A DNA stretch of 64,000 nt from Alcaligenes sp. SDU_A2 (lineage in GTDB: Bacteria > Pseudomonadota > Gammaproteobacteria > Burkholderiales > Burkholderiaceae_B), in assembly GCF_038237375.1 (NCBI RefSeq), contig NZ_CP151273.1:744001-808000 (forward strand), in the 5' to 3' direction. This document shows, one piece after another, positions 25,506-36,380 of the stretch (position 1 is its first letter; each line of letters begins with the position of its first letter). The notes under the pieces were generated by a model, which did not search any database, was not told the DNA's origin, and worked only from the letters and a program-made list of their open reading frames with translations. A program made the translations under genes and the position numbers.

Positions 25506-26930
25506 ATGTTTGAAAATCTGACCCAGCGCATGTCCCGCGTGGTGAAAACCATGCGTGGTCAGGCGCGCCTGACCGAATCCAATACCCAGGATATGTTGCG
25601 GGAAGTCCGCCTGGCGCTGTTGGAGGCGGACGTTGCCCTGCCGGTGGTGCGCGAATTTGTCGCGCGGGTCAAAGAAAAAGCCCTGGGCCTGGAGGTGGCG
25701 GACAGCCTGAACCCCGGCCAGGCTTTGGTGGGCGTAGTACACCAGGAACTGACTGCCCTGATGGGGGCCGACCTGGGCGAGGCCGCCAGCGAACTGTCGC
25801 TGGCCGCGCAACCGCCGGCGGTCATCCTGATGGCGGGCCTGCAAGGGGCGGGTAAGACCACCACGACGGGTAAGTTGGCCAAGTGGTTGTCCGAAGGCGG
25901 CCATACCCAGCATGGTCGCAAGACTGGCAAGAAGAAAGTGCTGGTGGTCAGCGCCGACGTGTATCGTCCGGCCGCTATCGAACAGCTCAAGACGGTAGCC
26001 GGGCAGGTCGGGGTGGATTTCCTGCCGTCCGACCCCAGCCAGAAGCCCGAGGACATCGCCCGTAACGCGCTCGATCATGCCAAGCGCCATCATTTTGATG
26101 TGCTGATCGTGGATACGGCCGGTCGCCTGGGTGTGGACGAGGCCATGATGCGCGAGATCCGCGCTCTGTACGATTTGCTCACGCCTATCGAAACCTTGTT
26201 TGTGGTCGATGCCATGCAGGGTCAAGATGCCGTCAATGTGGCCAAGGCCTTTGCCGACGCCTTGCCCTTGACCGGTGTGGTGCTGACCAAGCTGGACGGC
26301 GATTCGCGCGGCGGCGCGGCCCTGTCGGTGCGCCATGTCACCGGCAAGCCGCTTAAATTTGTCGGCATGTCCGAAAAACTGGACGGTCTGGAGCCTTTCC
26401 ATCCGGAACGCATGGCGCAGCGCGTGCTGGGCATGGGCGACATCGTCTCTTTGGTGGAGCAGGCCCAGCGCAATATCGATATTGCCGAAGCCCAGAAGAT
26501 CACCGACAAGATCAAATCGGGCGATAAGTTCGATCTGAACGATTTCCGCGATCAGTTGCAGCAGGTCAAGAAATTGGGCGACATGGGTTCCCTGCTGGAA
26601 AAGTTGCCGGCGCAGTTCTCCCAGGCGGCCTCGCAGTTGCAGGGCGGTCAGGCCGAGCAGCAGTTGCGTCGTACCGAAGGCATTCTTAATTCCATGACGC
26701 CGACCGAACGTGCCAAGCCCGAATTGCTCAAAGCGTCGCGCAAGCGTCGCATTGCCGCCGGTTCCGGCGTGACGGTGCAAGAGGTCAACCGCCTGCTGAA
26801 CCAGTTCGAGCAGATGCAAGGCATGATGAAGCAGATGAAAAAAGGTGGTATGGCCAAAATGATGCGAGGCCTGGGCGGCATGAGCGCGCTCAAGGGTATG
26901 GCCAAGAACGGCTTCAAGGGCTTTCGCTAA
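25506..26930 (+). CDS. ffh: Signal recognition particle protein Ffh (SRP54)
   Basis: A protein of 474 residues. The N domain is followed by the G domain with GLQGAGKTTT (P-loop), DTAGRLG and TKLDGDSRGG motifs. The C-terminal M domain is methionine-rich (QMQGMMKQMKKGGMAKMM) and binds both 4.5S RNA and signal sequences. Ffh with FtsY targets nascent inner-membrane proteins to SecYEG. The 4.5S RNA gene is not in this window. A strong bidirectional terminator lies downstream. Confidence 0.98.
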   Translation: MFENLTQRMSRVVKTMRGQARLTESNTQDMLREVRLALLEADVALPVVREFVARVKEKALGLEVADSLNPGQALVGVVHQELTALMGADLGEAASELSLAAQPPAVILMAGLQGAGKTTTTGKLAKWLSEGGHTQHGRKTGKKKVLVVSADVYRPAAIEQLKTVAGQVGVDFLPSDPSQKPEDIARNALDHAKRHHFDVLIVDTAGRLGVDEAMMREIRALYDLLTPIETLFVVDAMQGQDAVNVAKAFADALPLTGVVLTKLDGDSRGGAALSVRHVTGKPLKFVGMSEKLDGLEPFHPERMAQRVLGMGDIVSLVEQAQRNIDIAEAQKITDKIKSGDKFDLNDFRDQLQQVKKLGDMGSLLEKLPAQFSQAASQLQGGQAEQQLRRTEGILNSMTPTERAKPELLKASRKRRIAAGSGVTVQEVNRLLNQFEQMQGMMKQMKKGGMAKMMRGLGGMSALKGMAKNGFKGFR

Positions 26931-27006
26931 GGTCGGGCCGGTACGACCCCAGGCTGCTGTCCGGCTGCCTGCAGGGGCCGTGGCCTGGACGGCATTGTGC
27001 CTTGTG

Positions 27007-27042
27007 CATCAAAAACGCCCGCGATTGCGGGCGTTTTTGATG
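27007..27042. terminator. Bidirectional terminator between ffh and the LysM gene
   Basis: A perfect 16-bp inverted repeat with a 4-base loop, made of a GC-rich core (ACGCCCGC/GCGGGCGT) flanked by A5 and T5 runs, lies 76 bases after ffh and 15 bases after the convergent LysM gene. It works as an intrinsic terminator in both directions. Confidence 0.9.
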
Positions 27043-27057
27043 TGCCGTCGCGCAGGT

Positions 27058-27501
27058 TTACAGCGCAGGAATGCGCAGCACCTGACCGGGGTAGATCTTG
27101 TCGGGATGGCTCAACATGGGCTTGTTGGCCTCGAAAATGACGGTGTACTTGGCACCGTTGGGCTTGCCATAGTGGGTTTCGGCGATTTTCCACAGCGTGT
27201 CGCCCTTTTGTACCGTGTACATAGTGGCTTCGGGTGCCGCTTGGGCCACATTCAATTGATTGTCCACTTGCGAGACGCCCAGCGTGTTGCCCAGGGCCAG
27301 CACGATTTTTTCGGCCTGTTCCGTGGAGGCAGCCTGCCCGCTGACTGTTACTTTGTCGCCATCAACTGCAATGTCCAGGTCTTCGGCGGACAATTGGTGC
27401 TTGTCCAGTTCTTTGCGAAGTTCGTCGGCAGTGGCAGCCTTGGCTTCGTTGGCACCGAATAGCTTTTCGCCGACATCTTTTAGAAAACTGAAAACGCCCA
27501 T
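27058..27501 (-). CDS. BON and LysM domain protein (Kbp/YgaU-like)
   Basis: A protein of 147 residues without a signal peptide. An N-terminal BON domain (about residues 25-85, including VDGDKVTVSGQAAS) is followed by a LysM domain starting at YTVQKGDTLWKIAETHYG. The same architecture and length occur in E. coli Kbp (YgaU), a potassium-binding cytoplasmic protein of the stress response. It is the last gene of the trmB-pip-thiS group, 129 bases after thiS, and ends at a bidirectional terminator. Confidence 0.92.
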   Translation of the reverse strand: MGVFSFLKDVGEKLFGANEAKAATADELRKELDKHQLSAEDLDIAVDGDKVTVSGQAASTEQAEKIVLALGNTLGVSQVDNQLNVAQAAPEATMYTVQKGDTLWKIAETHYGKPNGAKYTVIFEANKPMLSHPDKIYPGQVLRIPAL

Positions 27502-27630
27502 TGTTCTGCTCCTGAGTAAAAGTGGTATCAGGTCGGCTGCCTGGCGACGCCGACCTGTCCATTATGCCTTTAACCGGGCCGGCATCGCGGGGCGCGAATG
27601 TCAGCAATTGTGCATTTTTGGCTTCAATGA

Positions 27631-27831
27631 TCAGCCGCCGCCCACCGCCACGACGATTTCGATCTGATCCGCGTTCTGGATGCGGGTTGTGGCATGTTGG
27701 CTTTTGGGCACGATATCGCCGTTCAGTTCCACGGCAATGCGCTTGTTTTCGTAACCTAGCTGGGCGATCAGCGCGGAGATGGTATCGGCGTTTTCCAGGG
27801 TCTTGTTCTGGCCGTTCAGGGTGATGTTCAT
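27631..27831 (-). CDS. thiS: Sulfur carrier protein ThiS
   Basis: A ubiquitin-fold protein of 66 residues ending in the essential Gly-Gly (VVAVGGG). The start MNITLNGQ and the VAVELNGDIVP-like middle (IAVELNGDIVPKSQH) are typical. ThiS is adenylated and thiocarboxylated, then donates sulfur to ThiG for the thiazole ring of thiamine. ThiG is not adjacent: the gene before it on this strand is pip and the one after is the LysM gene. Partner genes must lie outside this window. Confidence 0.93.
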   Translation of the reverse strand: MNITLNGQNKTLENADTISALIAQLGYENKRIAVELNGDIVPKSQHATTRIQNADQIEIVVAVGGG

Positions 27832-27873
27832 GGTTGTCTCTGGATGTGGTCCGGCGCAGGCCGGGCAATGGAT

Positions 27874-29585
<1,712 letters not shown>

Positions 29586-29790
29586 GAGAGAGAGCGCGGG
29601 ACATCGGCGATGGCTCGCGTATCAGCTATAAATCGGGAAAACTCCATTGTAGTGAGTCTTGCCGCCGATTTCATGCGCCGGTGTGCGAAAAAACTGTCTG
29701 CCTGCTATGCGCGCGCCGCGCAGATCGCGCTATACTTTGCATCTGCTTTTTCGCGTCCGGCCGCTCGGCCATTGAAGGGCGCAACACAAA

Positions 29791-29864
29791 GCGGGTGTAG
29801 TTCAATGGTAGAACGGCGGCTTCCCAAGCCTCAAGCGTGGGTTCGATTCCCATCACCCGCTCCA
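29791..29864 (+). tRNA. tRNA-Gly (anticodon CCC)
   Basis: A 74-base cloverleaf with CCA encoded in the gene. Acceptor GCGGGTG pairs with CACCCGC; the D arm is GTTC/GAAC; the anticodon loop TTCCCAA gives CCC; the T arm has GTGGG, loop TTCGATT and CCCAT. The anticodon stem GCGGC/GCCTC has an internal C-U mismatch (positions 28 and 42). It decodes GGG. No other tRNA lies nearby. Confidence 0.93.
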
Positions 29865-30040
29865 GATCACATCGTCAAGCACATCCTTAGAAACGTCCCA
29901 TATCGTTGCAAGTCCTTGCCCGATAGAGCAGCGGCTTCGGGTTTGCGAATGCGTCCCTAACGCCTTGAGCCGCGGTTTGGCCAATGATGGCAATGGTGTG
30001 GAGATGCCATGTAGATTGGCTCGCCCCTCTGTAGATCTAA

Positions 30041-30075
30041 TAAAAAATCCCGGAAAGCGCAAGGCGTTCCGGGAT
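30041..30075 (-). terminator. Rho-independent terminator of fghA operon
   Basis: Read leftwards, a 9-bp perfect stem ATCCCGGAA/TTCCGGGAT with an 11-base loop (30047-30075) is followed by a run of T residues (30041-30046). It begins 22 bases after the fghA stop, so it ends the frmR-frmA-fghA transcript. Confidence 0.85.
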
Positions 30076-30096
30076 GGGGTATGACGGCGGCGTGTG

Positions 30097-30927
30097 TTAG
30101 CGCAGTGCCTGGGCGTGGTGGGCCAGGTGTTCGCCGATGAAGCTGGCGATGAAGTAGTAGCTGTGGTCGTAGCCGGCGTGCCGGCGCAGCTGCACGGGGT
30201 AGTTCGCTTTCTGGCAGGCCGCTTCCAGCAGCTCGGGGCGCAATTGCTCGTTCAGGAACGAGTCATCCAGGCCTTGGTCGATCAGCAGTGGCAGGCGTTC
30301 GCTGGCCTGGTTGATCAGGTGGACAGCATCCCATGGCAGCCAGGTGCTTTTGTCCTCGCCCAGGTAGGCGGCGAAGGCTTTTTGCCCCCAGGGAACCTGG
30401 CTGGGTGCCACGATGGGCGAGAACGCCGATACCGAGCGGTAGCGACCGGGGTGGCGCAGGGCCGTGACCAGTGCGCCGTGGCCGCCCATAGAATGGCCGC
30501 TGATGCTGCGGTGGGTAGTGGCAGGAAAATGCTGCTCGATCAGGGCAGGCAATTCCAGGGCGATGTAGTCTTGCATTTGATAATGCTCGGACCAGGGGGC
30601 CTGGGTGGCGTTCAGGTAGAAGCCGGCTCCTTGGCCTAAGTCGTAGGCCGAGTCATCGGCCACGTCCTGGCCGCGCGGGCTGGTGTCCGGGGCGACCAGA
30701 ATCAGGCCCAGGGCCGCCGCGTGCTGCTGGGCCGCGGCCTTGGTGATGAAGTTCTGCTCCGTGCAGGTCAGGCCCGAGAGCCAGTACACGACCGGGCATG
30801 GTTCGCCGCGCAGGGCGGCGGGCGGCAGGTAAACGGCCACGTTCATGTCGCAGCGCAGCGATTCGGCGCGGTGCCGCCAGACTTCCTGGCGGCCGCCAAA
30901 GCAGGCGTGCTGTTCGATGCGTTCCAT
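30097..30927 (-). CDS. fghA: S-formylglutathione hydrolase
   Basis: An esterase-D family serine hydrolase of 276 residues. The nucleophile is in ISGHSMGGHGALV; the catalytic Asp and His are in QGLDDSFL and YDHSYYFI. CPVVYWLSGLTCTEQNF is a conserved N-terminal block. It hydrolyses S-formylglutathione to formate and glutathione. I chose ATG 30927, since AAGGA lies about 9 bases upstream; a GTG at 30933 is in frame but too near the ribosome site. It lies 11 bases after frmA and ends at a good terminator. Confidence 0.96.
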   Translation of the reverse strand: MERIEQHACFGGRQEVWRHRAESLRCDMNVAVYLPPAALRGEPCPVVYWLSGLTCTEQNFITKAAAQQHAAALGLILVAPDTSPRGQDVADDSAYDLGQGAGFYLNATQAPWSEHYQMQDYIALELPALIEQHFPATTHRSISGHSMGGHGALVTALRHPGRYRSVSAFSPIVAPSQVPWGQKAFAAYLGEDKSTWLPWDAVHLINQASERLPLLIDQGLDDSFLNEQLRPELLEAACQKANYPVQLRRHAGYDHSYYFIASFIGEHLAHHAQALR

Positions 30928-30938
30928 GTCCACTTTCC

Positions 30939-32069
<1,131 letters not shown>

Positions 32070-32087
32070 TTAGAAGGGTAGGGGCTG

Positions 32088-32363
32088 TCAGCGCAGATAG
32101 GAGCGTACCAGGGCGACGGCGTCGTTCACGCAGGATTGCCGGGAACCGTCGCCGTCGGCCAGTGGAGCGAGTTCTTCGCGCAGATGGCTTTCCAGCACGC
32201 CCGCCATCAACCCGTTGACTGCGCCGCGCACGGCGGCGATCTGCTGCAATACGGGGCCGCAGTCCTCGCCTTGCTCCAGCGCGCGCTCCAAGGCATCGAG
32301 CTGCCCACGGATGCGGCGCACGCGGGCGAGAACGCGTTTTTTCTCTTCGGGTGAATGTGGCAC
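32088..32363 (-). CDS. frmR: Formaldehyde-responsive repressor FrmR
   Basis: A CsoR/RcnR-family all-helical repressor of 91 residues. I set the start at GTG 32363, since this gives PHSPEEKKRVLARVRRIRGQ directly after the initiator, exactly like E. coli FrmR, with AGGAAG upstream. The formaldehyde-sensing Cys is in QGEDCGPVLQQ and a second conserved position is His in LESHLREE. Formaldehyde crosslinks the N-terminal Pro to this Cys, releasing DNA. Two palindromic operators lie just upstream. It regulates its own operon with frmA and fghA. Confidence 0.95.
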   Translation of the reverse strand: MPHSPEEKKRVLARVRRIRGQLDALERALEQGEDCGPVLQQIAAVRGAVNGLMAGVLESHLREELAPLADGDGSRQSCVNDAVALVRSYLR

Positions 32364-32379
32364 GACGAGCTTCCTGTTG

Positions 32380-32420
32380 ATACTGGCCCCCAGTATAGCA
32401 AATATACTGCCCTGGAGTAT
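32380..32420 (-). promoter_or_regulatory. Tandem FrmR operators over the frm promoter
   Basis: Two 17-base palindromes, ATACTGGCCCCCAGTAT (32380-32396) and ATACTGCCCTGGAGTAT (32404-32420), are centred 24 bases apart. Both have the A/T ends and C/G-run centre known from FrmR/RcnR/CsoR operators. A TATACT -10 sequence (leftward, 32392-32397) overlaps the first. They start 17 bases before frmR. Confidence 0.85.
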
Positions 32421-32640
32421 GTGGGTGTCTTCTAGGGGCAGGGCACAGGCGGCGCAACAAGCCGTTCGTCTAGACCGGTGCCGGGTGCCGGCATGGGACG
32501 TCGGGGCACGCACCTGATTGGCGCAGGGCGCGAACTTGGCGCATCATGGTGGTGTCAGGCCGTTGTGGCGACCTGGGTCGGCGGTCTGAGGCGCGCGCCG
32601 TTGGCGCGTTGGTGTTTTTCTGTCGTCAAGGACGCGTGCA

Positions 32641-35001
32641 ATGACCTTACGTGACGAGTGGCAGTCGGGTTTTGGGCCTATCAGGCATAGTGCCAATACA
32701 GTAAGCCGTGTGGATGCCTTGGTGCAGCGCTTGGCAAGCAGCAGCCTTATCCCTGCTCCAGATAGCGCTTATTCCATGTTCGCGGCCGCTGATCGCCTGT
32801 GCTGCGCGGCGATGAATGTGGTGGCGCACATGAGCTACGCCCTGCGTATCGACCTGAACGGCGAACCGCTGGCTGCCGACGATTTCAAGTCCGATCCGCA
32901 GGGGCATACCGGCGGCTCGCTCAATATGGTGCCGGCCTTTGTGGGCTATTTGCTGGCCAATGCGCTGACCGGGAAGACGCGCGGGTGGCTGATGGGCCAG
33001 GGACATTGCGTGGCCGCCATCGAGGCTGTCAATGCCCTGACCGGGGATGTGTCGGCTGCACAGCGCGGCCGATACGACCGTAGCGCCCAGGGCCTGGGGC
33101 GCTTGATTCGGGACTTCTACTCCTATGCCATCGACGCAAGCGGTCTGCCGGCCGTGCCATTGGGCAGCCACGCCGGCCCGAATACGGCAGGGGCGATTTC
33201 CGAAGGTGGCTATCTGGGGTTTGCCGGCTTGCAGTACGTGCATATGCCTTTACCCGGCGAGGGGCTGGTGGCCTTTCTGAGCGATGGTGCCTTCGAGGAA
33301 CAGCGCGGCTCGGACTGGGCCCCTCGATGGTGGCGGGCCGAGGATTGCGGACTGGCCGTGCCGGTCATGATTTTGAATGGGCGACGTATCGAGCAGCGCA
33401 CCCAGATCGTGCAGGAAGGCGGTGCGCAGTGGTTGGCCCAGGATGTGTGGCACAACGGTTTTGATCCGCTGATCGTCGATGGCCGCGACCCGTCTGCCAT
33501 TGCCTGGGCCATCCTGGAGGCGGAAGACCGGTTGCAGAACCATCTGGCTCAGGCGGATTTTCGTTATCCGGCCCGGCTGCCATATGTGATTGCCGAGACA
33601 GAAAAAGGTTTTGGGTTTCCAGGCGCGGGCACCAATGCGGCCCATAACCTGCCGCTGGGCGGCAACCCCAGGCACGATGAAGCGGCACGCAAGGCCTTTA
33701 ACCAGAGCGCACGTGGGTTGTTTGTGCCCGGCACCCAGTTGGAGCAGGCGATTGCCGTCTTGTCCAACCATGCGCAGGGGCCGCGCCCCTTGGAAAGCGC
33801 CCATCCCTTGGCTCACCGGCATCCACAGACACCGACGCTACCTGTCCCCGATTGGGCGCAGCCTGGCGAGTCGGGCAGTGCCATGACGGCGTTGGATCAT
33901 TGGTTTATGGCGCTGGTGCGCGCCAATCCACTGTTGCGCGTACGTATCGGCAACCCGGACGAATTGGCCAGCAACAAAATGGGCGGCACGCTGGCGCTGC
34001 TCAAGCATCGCGTCAACCATCCCGAACCGGGGGTGGCCGAAGATTTGCACGGTTCTGTCATTACTGCTTTAAACGAAGAGGCGGTCGCAGCAGCGGCGCT
34101 GGCCAACAAGGCGGGACTCAATCTGATCGTCAGCTACGAAGCCTTTGCCATGAAAATGCTGGGTTTGCTGCGTCAGGAAATCATCTTTGCGCGCCGCCAG
34201 AAGGAACTGGGCCAGACACCCGGGTGGCTGGTGGTGCCTTTGATCGTGACCTCGCATACCTGGGAAAACGCCAAGAACGAGCAGTCGCACCAGGACCCGA
34301 CCATTGGAGAAGCGTTGCTGGGGGAAATGTCCGATACGTCCCGCGTGCTGTTTCCGGTCGATGGCAATAGTGCAGTGGCGGCGCTGCGGCAGGTGTATGC
34401 AGGGCGTGCGCAGCTAGCCTGCATGGTGGTATCCAAGCGCGATGGCCGGCAGCATCTTAGCGCGCAGGCCGCGCAGAGCCTGGCCGAGCAAGGAGCCGCG
34501 CATGTGGTGGGCGATCCCGCCGCCAGTGTGCTGCAGTTTGTCGCCATTGGGGCGTATCAGCTCGATCAGGCCCTGATCGCGCATGCCCATTTAAGCCAAT
34601 TGGGTTATGCGTGTTGCGTCAGCGTGGTGCTGGAGCCGGGCCGGCTGCGTATGGCGCGCGATGCGATCGAGAGCGAGTTCGTGTTGCCCGAGGCGGCCTT
34701 GCGCGCGTTATTTCCGCCTGGATTGCCGCGTGTGCTGCTGTGCCATACCCGTCCCGAGCCTATGCTGGGCATATTGCGCCGCTTGGATGGTGGTCCCGCC
34801 CAGACGCGGGCGCTGGGTTATATCAGCCGGGGCGGCACCTTGGATGTGCCCGGCATGCTGTTTGCCAATCGTTGTACCTGGGCGCATGCGGTCGATGCCG
34901 CTGCCGCCCTTGTCGGCTGGCGACGCGAGCAGGTGTTGGATTTGTCCGTGCGGCAGGCCATTGACGGGCATGGCAAGCCAGCCGATTTGTTGTCGGTCTA
35001 A
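32641..35001 (+). CDS. Divergent phosphoketolase family protein
   Basis: A thiamine-diphosphate enzyme of 786 residues, near family length. It aligns with xylulose-5-P/fructose-6-P phosphoketolase at GHTGGSLNM, then LGSHAGPNTAGAISEGGYLGF (usual EGGELGY) and LSDGAFEEQRGSDW (usual GDGEAET). The C-terminal domain is present (MVVSKRDGRQHL). Several active-site positions differ from the Bifidobacterium enzyme, so activity or sugar specificity may be altered. Canonical members split xylulose-5-P into acetyl-phosphate and glyceraldehyde-3-P. It is the first gene of an operon with a beta-CASP nuclease and a nucleoside phosphorylase. Confidence 0.88.
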   Translation: MTLRDEWQSGFGPIRHSANTVSRVDALVQRLASSSLIPAPDSAYSMFAAADRLCCAAMNVVAHMSYALRIDLNGEPLAADDFKSDPQGHTGGSLNMVPAFVGYLLANALTGKTRGWLMGQGHCVAAIEAVNALTGDVSAAQRGRYDRSAQGLGRLIRDFYSYAIDASGLPAVPLGSHAGPNTAGAISEGGYLGFAGLQYVHMPLPGEGLVAFLSDGAFEEQRGSDWAPRWWRAEDCGLAVPVMILNGRRIEQRTQIVQEGGAQWLAQDVWHNGFDPLIVDGRDPSAIAWAILEAEDRLQNHLAQADFRYPARLPYVIAETEKGFGFPGAGTNAAHNLPLGGNPRHDEAARKAFNQSARGLFVPGTQLEQAIAVLSNHAQGPRPLESAHPLAHRHPQTPTLPVPDWAQPGESGSAMTALDHWFMALVRANPLLRVRIGNPDELASNKMGGTLALLKHRVNHPEPGVAEDLHGSVITALNEEAVAAAALANKAGLNLIVSYEAFAMKMLGLLRQEIIFARRQKELGQTPGWLVVPLIVTSHTWENAKNEQSHQDPTIGEALLGEMSDTSRVLFPVDGNSAVAALRQVYAGRAQLACMVVSKRDGRQHLSAQAAQSLAEQGAAHVVGDPAASVLQFVAIGAYQLDQALIAHAHLSQLGYACCVSVVLEPGRLRMARDAIESEFVLPEAALRALFPPGLPRVLLCHTRPEPMLGILRRLDGGPAQTRALGYISRGGTLDVPGMLFANRCTWAHAVDAAAALVGWRREQVLDLSVRQAIDGHGKPADLLSV

Positions 35002-35021
35002 ATCATTTCCGGAGGGGCATC

Positions 35022-36380
35022 ATGCTTTCACTGACATGTCTGGGAGGAGCTGGCACGGTCACTGGCTCCAAGCATTTGCTCAGTCACGGCGACACGCACG
35101 TGCTGGTCGATTGTGGCTTGTTCCAGGGCCTGAAGAATTTGCGTGAACTCAATTGGCAGCGTCTGCCCATTGCGCCGGCCGATATTGCGGCCGTGGTGCT
35201 GACGCATGCGCATCTGGACCATTGCGGGTACTTGCCCCGGCTGGTGGCCGATGGTTTCAAGGGGCGTGTTTATGCCAGCCGGGCGACCCGCGATGTGGCC
35301 GAACTGATTTTGCTGGACAGCGCCAGTTTGCAGGAAAAAGATGCCGAATTTGCCAATCGCAAGGGCTTTTCCAAGCACAAACCGGCCTTACCCCTGTATC
35401 GCGTGATCGATGCGCAAAAGGCCTTGGCCCGTTTTACCGATGTGGCCCTGCACCAGGAAACGGTGTTGCCAGGCGGGGGCCGCCTGACTTTGCGCCGTGC
35501 CGGCCATATTCTGGGAGCGACGACGGCGCAAATTGATATGGGCGGGACACGGGTGGTTTTTTCCGGCGATCTGGGCCGTTATGGCGATATGACGATGCAC
35601 GATCCGGAGCCGGTGCCACAGGCCGACTATGTGCTGATCGAATCTACCTACGGAAACCGGCGTCACGATACCGCCGATCCGATCGATGCTTTGGGGCGTA
35701 TTATTGAAAGCACTGTGCAGCGGGGGGGCACCATTGTGATTCCCGCCTTTGCCGTCGGGCGTGCCCAGACCTTGATCTACGCGTTGTGGAGGCTGCGCGT
35801 GGCCGGGCGTCTGCATAATGTGCCGGTGTATCTGGATAGCCCTATGGCCACCAGTGCGACCCAACTGCTGAAGCAGCATGCCGGCGAACATAAATTGCCG
35901 GCGCGGGATTACCAGGCGGCGTGTGCAGCCGTGACCTATGTGCGCGACGTGCAGGAATCCAAGGATTTGTCGGCCAACCGCTACCCCAAGGTGATTCTGT
36001 CGGCCAGCGGCATGGCCACCGGCGGGCGCGTCTTGCACCATATTGCGGCTTTTGGCGGCGATCACCGCAATACCTTGCTCTTTTCCGGCTTTCAGGCCGC
36101 AGGCACGCGTGGGCGGAAATTGCTTGATGGCGCTACCGAAACCCGGATTTATGGGCAGTGGATGCCGATCAAAGCCCAGGTTGTCGAGCTTCCCATGCTG
36201 TCGGCCCATGCCGACAGCGACGAGTTGATGCGCTGGCTGTCCGGGTTCCACCAGGCTCCCCGAAGGGTTTTTGTCGTCCACGGCGAACCCGAGGCATCCG
36301 AAGCCTTGCGCGAGCGTATCCTGCGCGAACTGGACTGGACGGTCAGCGTGCCGCTGCAAGGGCAAAGGTACACGCTATGA
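35022..36380 (+). CDS. Metallo-beta-lactamase/beta-CASP RNA-processing nuclease
   Basis: A protein of 452 residues with the zinc motif LTHAHLDHCGYLP (HxHxDH), further ligand His in GHILGA and Asp in FSGDLGRY, then a beta-CASP domain (PAFAVGRAQTLIYAL) with motif C His in LSAHADSDEL and VFVVHGEPEAS. This matches the CPSF73/Ysh1-like group that cuts RNA. GGAGG precedes the start. It follows the phosphoketolase by 20 bases and its stop overlaps the phosphorylase start (ATGA). The cellular role in bacteria is not defined. Confidence 0.92.
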   Translation: MLSLTCLGGAGTVTGSKHLLSHGDTHVLVDCGLFQGLKNLRELNWQRLPIAPADIAAVVLTHAHLDHCGYLPRLVADGFKGRVYASRATRDVAELILLDSASLQEKDAEFANRKGFSKHKPALPLYRVIDAQKALARFTDVALHQETVLPGGGRLTLRRAGHILGATTAQIDMGGTRVVFSGDLGRYGDMTMHDPEPVPQADYVLIESTYGNRRHDTADPIDALGRIIESTVQRGGTIVIPAFAVGRAQTLIYALWRLRVAGRLHNVPVYLDSPMATSATQLLKQHAGEHKLPARDYQAACAAVTYVRDVQESKDLSANRYPKVILSASGMATGGRVLHHIAAFGGDHRNTLLFSGFQAAGTRGRKLLDGATETRIYGQWMPIKAQVVELPMLSAHADSDELMRWLSGFHQAPRRVFVVHGEPEASEALRERILRELDWTVSVPLQGQRYTL

